Source: Cladorrhinum sp. PSN259
Taxonomy: Eukaryota > Ascomycota > Sordariomycetes > Sordariales > Podosporaceae
Direction of reading: 5' to 3'
Length of the DNA: 64,000 bases
NCBI GenBank assembly: GCA_033725935.1
Contig: MU867133.1
Span: 87,558-151,557 of the forward strand
Of this stretch, positions 57,925 through 64,000 are shown piece after piece. A model generated the notes under the pieces. The model saw only the letters and a list, made by a program, of their open reading frames with translations. It was not told the origin of the DNA and ran no database searches. The position numbers were made by a program, and so were the translations under genes. Numbering within the stretch: the stretch's first letter is position 1; each line of letters opens with the position of its first letter.

Positions 57925-58004
57925 CAACCGGATCTGCGCTGCCGATAATACCCGCGGTTTAACACTTCAAAAGGGAAACACGCACACGAAATACTGCCTC
58001 TGGG
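54790..58004. other. 3.2-kb gap between MPP10 and SPX gene, no recognised gene
   Basis: Short frames on both strands lack gene-like composition or recognisable motifs. The left end is the MPP10 promoter. The right end, including an (AC)20 tract, is the promoter or leader of the SPX gene. The middle could be degraded repeat sequence, but no transposase or terminal repeats were seen. Confidence 0.5.
57881..57920. repeat. (AC)20 microsatellite upstream of SPX gene
   Basis: A perfect 40-base AC tract ends 84 bases before the SPX start codon, so it lies in the 5' leader or core promoter. Confidence 0.95.
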
Positions 58005-59679
58005 ATGAAATACGGAGAGCAGTTCGAAAAGGAGTCTGTACCGCAATGGAGTTTCCGTAGGTTTTTCCCATTCGTACTGTCTTGGGTCCCTTGCGCTAAT
58101 CATTCTCCCTTTGGTACCTAGATAACATTGATTACAACTCGTTGAAACACCACATCAAGGCGCATACATCCAGAGACCAAGCATCAGCGATAACAATTCC
58201 AGGGCACCAAGACACGGCCCTGAGCAAGTTCGAGGACGAATTATACAAAGAATTATGTCGCCAACATGACCGGGTTGATCTTTTTGTTAGCAGCAAGGCC
58301 GACGAGATCTCCCGCCGCCTGCGTATGTCGTGTCTAGACCTGCCATTCCTCATGTTGCCCATTTTCTCTTGGCTGATATTTTTGTTTCAGAACACTTGTC
58401 AAATCAAATTCACCGCCTCATAGTCCGCTGTGCAACCTCGGGACAGGAACGGTCCTCAATCAAAAGACAACGACGGTTTGCCAAGTACGAGCAAGACTTG
58501 CTGCGATGTGGTGATGACATCCGAAACTTGCGACGATTCACCAATGCCCAGATCGTCGCATTTCGGAAAATATTAAAAAAGTACAGGAAGTGGACTGGCT
58601 CGTCAACGCTCGGCTCCCGCTTCAGGGACAACGTCCTGTCGCATCCGAAAAGTTTCACAAAGCGTGATTTCTCACAGCTACAGTCTCAGTACGATGACTT
58701 GACCGAGACGTTTAAGGCGGCATCGCCGGCATCGCCTGCATCGCCGGCTGATTTGGGTGGTCTCGTCTCTCCAACAACAGCTTCCAGGCACTCACGCGAC
58801 CAACTCTCACCCACAGATACCGTCGTTGCCCCAGAATCGCGACAGCAGCCAATATCGTACTGGAACGAGTATGACCACGGCAGCGAAGCAGGCGACAATG
58901 ATCGCGATGCAGATAACGAATACGCAATATACATTGACCCGAATGAGGACCACTTCCCGGGCATGAAGACGCTCGGCGCTCTCTTTGCCCACCCAGTCAA
59001 GAAAATCGGTGCATGGATGTCGATTCGCTCAAGGGATTCGTCCGACACTTTGGACTCTTCGGAACGAGGGCACCTTTTGCCGCCACCAGTTACTACCAAC
59101 TCATCCTCGCTGGCCTCCTACGGCTCAGTCAGGTCTTCGCGCCCGTATTTGGCCGAGCCACCCAGCTACTTTACCCTCCCACCGGGTGGCAGAGACAGGG
59201 CTTCTGCTCTCTCTTCCAGTCTGGCGAATACAGAGACGGATGTGGAGGATGAATCGGGTCGTCCCAGTAGGCGTGGGTCACACACAGGGTACGCTTCCTC
59301 GCTCGAGGACTTCCCCCAGGGATACCGACCATATTATGCAGCGCTTCCCAGCGTCAACAAGCAGCGCATGACGAAATACCGGGATACGATGTTGTTTCGG
59401 GGCACCTGGGGCTGCTACGCTATTGCGTGCGTGCTGATGGGCATTTGTGCTGTGCTTATATCGACTGGACGGCACAAGAAGCGACTCGAGGTGGATGCTG
59501 GCGTGACGTTGGGGATTATGACGTCTTTGGGGTTGGCTTGCGCGGCAATCTGTATGACAGGGTCACGAATGGAGACGGTTTCTTGGCTCGGAAGGCTGGC
59601 GACATGGGGGATGTTTGCCGGGGTTTGTGCGGTTAATGGCGTTTTGTTGGTGTTGGTTGTAGGGAATGGGGCGCTTTGA
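58005..59679 (+). CDS. SPX-domain protein with C-terminal membrane domain
   Basis: Exons 58005-58056, 58122-58322 and 58391-59679, with introns of 65 and 68 nt, encode 513 aa. The SPX domain spans about 1-200: MKYGEQFEKESVPQWSFHNIDYNSLKHHIKAHT, FEDELYKELCRQHDRVDLFVSSKADEISRRL, RRFTNAQIVAFRKILKKYRKW. The lysines of the KILKKYRK helix, which bind inositol pyrophosphates in SPX proteins, are present. A disordered Ser/Pro/Asp-rich linker (including a SPASPAS repeat) precedes FRGTWGCYAIACVLMGICAVLIS, TLGIMTSLGLACAAIC and a final hydrophobic stretch, i.e. three membrane segments (about 405-510). The architecture recalls vacuolar SPX proteins (VTC) but there is no polyphosphate-polymerase domain between. 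It is probably a phosphate or inositol-pyrophosphate sensor on an internal membrane; target unknown. Confidence 0.85.
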
Positions 59680-60730
59680 TCTTTTTTTTGTTTTTTTGTC
59701 TTTTTTGGGGGGCGCATTACTGATTTGAGGTTTTCCTTTGTATATGGCATATACAAATACCTGGACATGTTTTTGTTTTGTGAGGGGGCAGGGTGACTGT
59801 GGATGTGGTCCTGCGTGAGCAGGGATCGGATTATTCAGGATTATATACAGGGGAGAGGGAGAATGGAAGGAGGGAAGGCCGTTTATTTATCATTGGTATT
59901 CAGCGGTGTATGAAAGGAGACTTGGACGGACAACATGACATTGTTTATCAGCAGCTGTTGGATATATTACACTCCTCGTGGACAAATAGTCCGACATACA
60001 TACCTAGCATGGAAGGGGGGTTTGAGGGGCTGGGATATTCTGGGAGCGAAACAGATAGACATTCTTGTTTTCCTTCTCTTTCTTGTAGCTGTAGTAAGTT
60101 TTGGTGTATTATGCAAGCCACATTTTCTTTTTTCTCCTTTTTATTATTTACTGATTGACTGATTGACTGATCGGATGAAGTGAAACACGTTGTTGCATTA
60201 GGTCGTTATACCCTTGCTAGGTCTTTGACAATTTGGCGATGATGATCGTCCAACGCAATCTTCCTTCCTCCAGGTATGTAATATAAAGTTGCAAGCCACT
60301 CATCCATAATTTGTTGGTGCTTGTGTCCAGTACCTTGTCATGGCAGTCTAACCAACAAGGGAGTAGGTACCGGGGAAGCGGTTTTTGACCCCCGTTTTAA
60401 GAGAAAAAAGTATAAAGGGGAAACCTGTGATCGTTGTTTCTTTTAAAGATTTTCGTCAGTTGTCTATAAAGACACTCTTTTTCCCAACAACCTTTAGCTA
60501 TTTTTGTTGTTTTCTCAGTCATTCATTTATTTTTTACTCTACAACACTTTGCATGATAAAAGGTGCTTCTTACCACACTCTTTTTAACTTTGTACGACCA
60601 ACAAACAATACACTTATACCTTGTACCTCTCCCGAATTACCGGAAGATCAAAAATCTCGGACTTGGCAAGAAAAAAAGGGGGTTTCTGTGTTGTGTTTTT
60701 TTTTTTTTTTTCCCTACAAGATCACCCAAA
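59680..60730. other. Intergenic region between SPX and nitronate monooxygenase genes
   Basis: T-rich 3' UTR-like sequence after the SPX gene, then the upstream region of the monooxygenase gene with a T-run near 60692-60710. No gene recognised. Confidence 0.5.
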
Positions 60731-62311
60731 ATGCCGTCACTGGAGCCTACCGGGCACGTCCTCACCCAGCTTACTACCACCCCCGTCCTCGCCGTCACTT
60801 TCTTGGTCACGGTTCAATTGGCCCTCGTTGCCTCGTACAGCTTTTTTGGCTTGTTCGGTATGAGTGGAAATGGGATGGGTTGTTATCGAGATATCAATCA
60901 TTCGGACTTTGGGGATGAAGAAGAAGACGAGGTCGAGGTCGAGGTCGTGGTGGATCAGAACGACAAGACAACATTGAGGAAGAGGGGGGAGAAGAAGAGT
61001 AATAATAATGGAAAGGGAAACGGAAACGGAATAATAAACTCGAAATGGTTTTCCTTGTACAGCAACAACAACAACAACAACAACAACCACCACGGCCACG
61101 ACCAAAACGACACGATTATATTAAGAGAGCCGCTCATCATCTCGGCTCCCATGTTCGGCAGCGCAAACGGCAAGTTGGCGGGCGAAGTGACCAAGGCTGG
61201 TGGAATAGGTAAGATTATTTTCATATATACTCATTCCATTTTATTTTTTATTTTTTTTGAGACAGGAATACTAATACCGGAAAAAAAACATAGGATTCAT
61301 AGGCGGGGGGTATCTGTTTAACTCCGACTCGCAACAGCTCATCGACTTGGCTTCCCAGCTGACGACCGCTCGACAAGTCCTCGGGGTACCAAAAGACGGA
61401 AAAAATACGATGATGCCCGTCGGGGTTGGGTTTATCCTCTGTCACGAGAGCACTGTATTGTTTGTCAAGAGTATTTTGCCGATACTCAAGCAGAACAGGC
61501 CGGCGGCGGTGTGGTTGTTCGCTCCCAGACCTGAGGATGTAGAGTCCGGAGTGGTAAAAGACATCGTGCAGGCGCTGAAGAAGGAAAACTTCATGGTGTG
61601 GTTTCAAGTCGGGACTGTAGAAGGTGCTCGGAGGGCGGCTATGGATGGCGCTGATGTTTTGGTAGCTCAGGGGGCTGACGCGGGCGGGCATGCATTCGAG
61701 GGGGGAGCGGGGGTGATCAGTCTGGTGGTGGAGGTGAAGAGGATGTTGGAGGATTTGGCAGAGAAGAAGCAGAAAGAGTTGGGAAAAGTACAGGTTGTCG
61801 CTGCCGGTGGTTTCGTGGAGGGGAGTGGCGTGGCCGCTGCTTTGGCTTTAGGCGCAGAGGGTGTGGTTATGGGAACGAGATTTCTGTTGGCCGAAGAGGC
61901 CGGTACTCCAGAGTGGAGGCAGGGGTTGTTGATTGCGAGTAACGATGGTGGACCGTCTACTTATAAGAGCCCGGTGATGGATGATATCCAGGGGACGGCT
62001 ATCTGGCCCAAGGATATCGACGGGAGAGCGCTGAAGACGGACTCGGTCAGAGATCACATCGAAGGGTTGCCTCTAAAGGAGAATATCGCCCTTTTTGGAG
62101 CCGCCAAGGCATCGGGAAATACGTCGAGGATGATTACTTGGGCGTACGTTTTTCACTCAACTCATTTGAATGGTGTAGAGATACTGACACATTGTATAGG
62201 GGTACCGGAGTTGGTCTGCTCAACAGGGTTCAACCAGCTGGAGAGATTGTCAAGGAGGTCCGAGAGGAGGCCATCTCTCGGATCAAAACTTTACGTTCAT
62301 ACAATTTTTAG
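60731..62311 (+). CDS. Nitronate monooxygenase (2-nitropropane dioxygenase) with membrane-anchored N-terminal extension
   Basis: Exons 60731-61208, 61294-62143 and 62200-62311, with introns of 85 and 56 nt, encode 479 aa. The FMN-binding TIM-barrel domain starts near residue 131 (LREPLIISAPMFGSANGKLAGEVTKAGGIGFIGGGYL). It continues through MPVGVGFIL, FMVWFQVGTVEGARRAAMDGADVLVAQGADAGGHAFEGGAG (with the AGGH catalytic-His motif), VVAAGGFVEGSGVAAALALGAEGVVMGTRFL and GTGVGLLNRVQPAGEIV. Such enzymes oxidise alkyl nitronates such as propionate-3-nitronate. The first 130 residues are unusual: one transmembrane helix (about 19-41), an acidic EVEVEV stretch, then Asn/Gly/His-rich sequence with eight Asn in a row. 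The start ATG has A at -3. An unrecognised intron inside this extension is possible. Confidence 0.85.
61064..61087 (+). repeat. (AAC)8 coding microsatellite (poly-Asn)
   Basis: Eight AAC codons encode Asn112-119 in the N-terminal extension of the nitronate monooxygenase. Confidence 0.9.
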
Positions 62312-62387
62312 AATGTATAGATGTTCATGTTTCTATCAAGAAAAAATAAAATTCAACGCTTGCTCTATGCAGGTATGCTATGCCGAA

Positions 62388-63906
62388 TCACAAGTCTTCC
62401 TTTGCCTTTTTCTCTTCCTCTTCTCTTGCAAATACTCTCCTCCCGCCAACCCACGTCTCCCTGACCTTCAACTTTCTGATATTCTCCATGTCTTGGATTC
62501 CTGTGATATCTTCATCCAGAACAACCCAATCGGCAAATGCACCCGCATCAATGATTCCAGCCGTAGCTCCGTAAAATCCACCTCTGGCTGGCGCTTTTGT
62601 GAACCCATTCAGAGCCTGATCCAGACTCAACGCTTCCTCAGTGTGCCATCCCTTCTCATATCCTGGAGGACCAACGCCAGTATGTGGACTCCTCCTCGTC
62701 ATGGCAGCATAGATGCCCTCAAACGGATTCGGTGGTTCAACCGGAAAATCACTTCCCAGAACAGGGTTGAGATCCAACAACGAACGCATTCGATATGCCT
62801 CCGACCTCGTCCTTTCCTCCCCCAGCCTCTTCTCAGCATAAGCCATGTCAGAGGTAGCGTGAGTGGGTTGGATCGACGGAACAATCCCCAAAGCATGCAT
62901 CCTCACCTGATCATCAGGATGAATAATCTGGGCGTGCTCAATCCTGAACAAGTGCTCCTCCTCCTGACACTCCTTCATAGGCTTATCCCAGGGACACAAC
63001 CCCCTCAACCCAGCCTCCAAAGCATCGATAGCATACCTGTTTGCCCTATCACCAATCGCGTGAATATTAACCTGATACCCAACCTTCGACCACTGCCTGG
63101 CCAGCGTAGTCAAAGTCGAAGCATTCACCAACAACGACCCCGAAGTCTCGGGTTTATCAGAGTAAGGTTCCAACATAGCGCTTCCCCAGGACCCCAGCGC
63201 CCCGTCCGCAAACAGCTTCACGCTCCTAACCTTCAGCGTCCCATCGTCTCTTTCGACCTTCTTAACCAGATCAGGACAGAAAGTATTCCTCTCGGGGCAC
63301 TCATACATTGCATAAACCCTCACCGTCCACTTTTCCTTCTGACCCTCCTCGGCCATCTCCTCATACATGCCAACATCCTCAGGCAGGACCCCGGCATCAT
63401 GCATCCCCACGATCCCGACCTTGTTCAACTCCCTCATCGCGCTCCCCACCCACTCTTTTCTCCTCTCCTTCCCCGGTTTATCCCACACGGCCGTGATCAA
63501 ATCTATAGCATTGTCACAAAACACTCCCATGCCTGGGGTCCGCACAATCTCTCCTCCTTCCACGTCGTCGGGCACGTCATCCCCCAACAAATCCAAAACA
63601 GCCTTTGACACCCAAGTACAGTGAACATCAACCCTGTCGAGCATGACGTACTTCCCTTTCAGCTCTTCATCCCCCTCCAAGATCTCGGCGGTGGGCATGG
63701 ACCCCAAAACACCTTGGTCCCAGCCCACGCCTCTTATCCATTCTTTCCGGGTGCCCACCTCCTCCCCCGGACGTCGTGAAGAGATATACTCTTTGATTCT
63801 CCTCTTGACCTCGTCGAACGAAGTGCACCCAAACAAATCGACAGAGTGCAGGAACTCTCCGTACTGAATCAAGTGGCCGTGTCCGTCCCAGAGGCCGGGG
63901 ATTACG

Positions 63907-64000
<94 letters not shown>
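62388..64000 (-). CDS. Amidohydrolase family 3 (YtcJ-like) enzyme, 5' end beyond window, polyQ tract
   Basis: The minus-strand frame is open from the right edge to the stop at 62388. The edge-most codons are 30 CAA (Gln), followed by His and VIPGLWDGHGHLIQYGEF, which holds the DxHxH metal ligands at the start of the amidohydrolase barrel. Further family features are IRGVGWDQG, VMLDRVDVHCTWVSKAVLD, MREL-NKVGIVGMHDAG, VRSVKLFADGALGSWGSAML, VNIHAIGDRANRYAIDALE, EHLFRIEHAQIIHPDD, VLGSDFPVEPPNPFEGIYAA and GIIDAGAFADWVVLDED. These are metal-dependent hydrolases acting on amide or related bonds; the substrate is unknown. Normally a short beta-rich domain precedes VIPG, so the true N-terminus and the far side of the repeat are outside. 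The repeat contains no AG on this strand and therefore cannot end as an intron within it. Confidence 0.88.
63909..64000. repeat. (TTG)n / (CAA)n trinucleotide repeat, at least 30 units, at window edge
   Basis: An uninterrupted TTG repeat runs from 63909 to the last base, reading as CAA (Gln) in the amidohydrolase frame. The true length is unknown because it reaches the edge. Confidence 0.97.

Noticed and set aside
61347..63608. A 753-codon plus-strand frame spanning the nitronate monooxygenase and beyond
   Set aside because: It ignores the 56-nt intron at 62144-62199, misses the proper stop at 62309-62311, and then simply reads the antisense of the amidohydrolase gene.
1..64000. CRISPR arrays, prophage, bacterial operons, secondary-metabolite cluster
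   Set aside because: No repeat-spacer pattern, ribosome-binding sites, core PKS, NRPS or terpene-synthase genes were seen; the genes are spliced and largely housekeeping.

Overview
This is eukaryotic DNA from a filamentous ascomycete, most probably a Sordariomycete in or near the Sordariales (inference). The evidence is short introns of about 50-117 nt with GT..AG ends, GC-rich protein genes separated by long AT-richer intergenic stretches, a solitary dispersed 5S rRNA gene, and fungal-specific families such as DUF3433, GH6 cellulase, a Zn2Cys6 regulator and an SPX-membrane protein. There is no sign of prokaryotic, viral or CRISPR content. I resolved 18 protein-coding genes with fair to high confidence, one weak hypothetical ORF, one decayed gene, one 5S rRNA gene and one intron-containing tRNA gene.

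Layout. 1-1884 (-) is the 5' part of a DUF3433 membrane protein that leaves the window. 3073-4319 (-) is a secreted GH6 cellobiohydrolase without a cellulose-binding module. 4320-9613 is gene-poor and holds the 5S gene (6786-6904), a wrecked secreted HEXXH peptidase-like gene (7592-8273) and tRNA-Val(UAC) with a 28-nt intron (8554-8654). A divergent pair follows: a DMAC1/Dmo2-type mitochondrial protein (-) and the AP-3 mu subunit (+, 10235-11913). A 7-kb non-coding stretch then leads to an unusual fusion regulator (18975-21391), a Zn2Cys6 DNA-binding domain joined to a maltose-acetyltransferase-like left-handed beta helix whose catalytic His is replaced by Cys. Another 5.5 kb without a recognisable gene, rich in microsatellites, ends at a housekeeping block.

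That block is: SWC4 (-), a p24 cargo receptor (+), Yck-type casein kinase I (-), Nup133 (-), an AFG1-like ATPase (+), a GT90 glycosyltransferase (+), a TRAPPC2L/Tca17-type TRAPP subunit (-), gamma-tubulin (+), the 20-kDa PSST subunit of complex I (-) and Mpp10 (-). After a 3.2-kb gap come an SPX-membrane protein (+), a membrane-anchored nitronate monooxygenase (+) and a convergent amidohydrolase (-). The amidohydrolase runs into a long CAA/polyQ tract at the right edge.

The genes do not form a biosynthetic cluster. They share themes of secretory and vesicle traffic (p24, TRAPP, AP-3, Yck), mitochondrial complex I (PSST; DMAC1-like assembly), and nuclear function or ribosome biogenesis (Nup133, SWC4, Mpp10, 5S, tRNA). 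Several pairs are divergent with compact shared promoters: 9976-10234, 28815-29492, 42034-43025 and 48156-48469. Exon boundaries were deduced by eye from GT..AG signals and reading-frame continuity; none has transcript support here.
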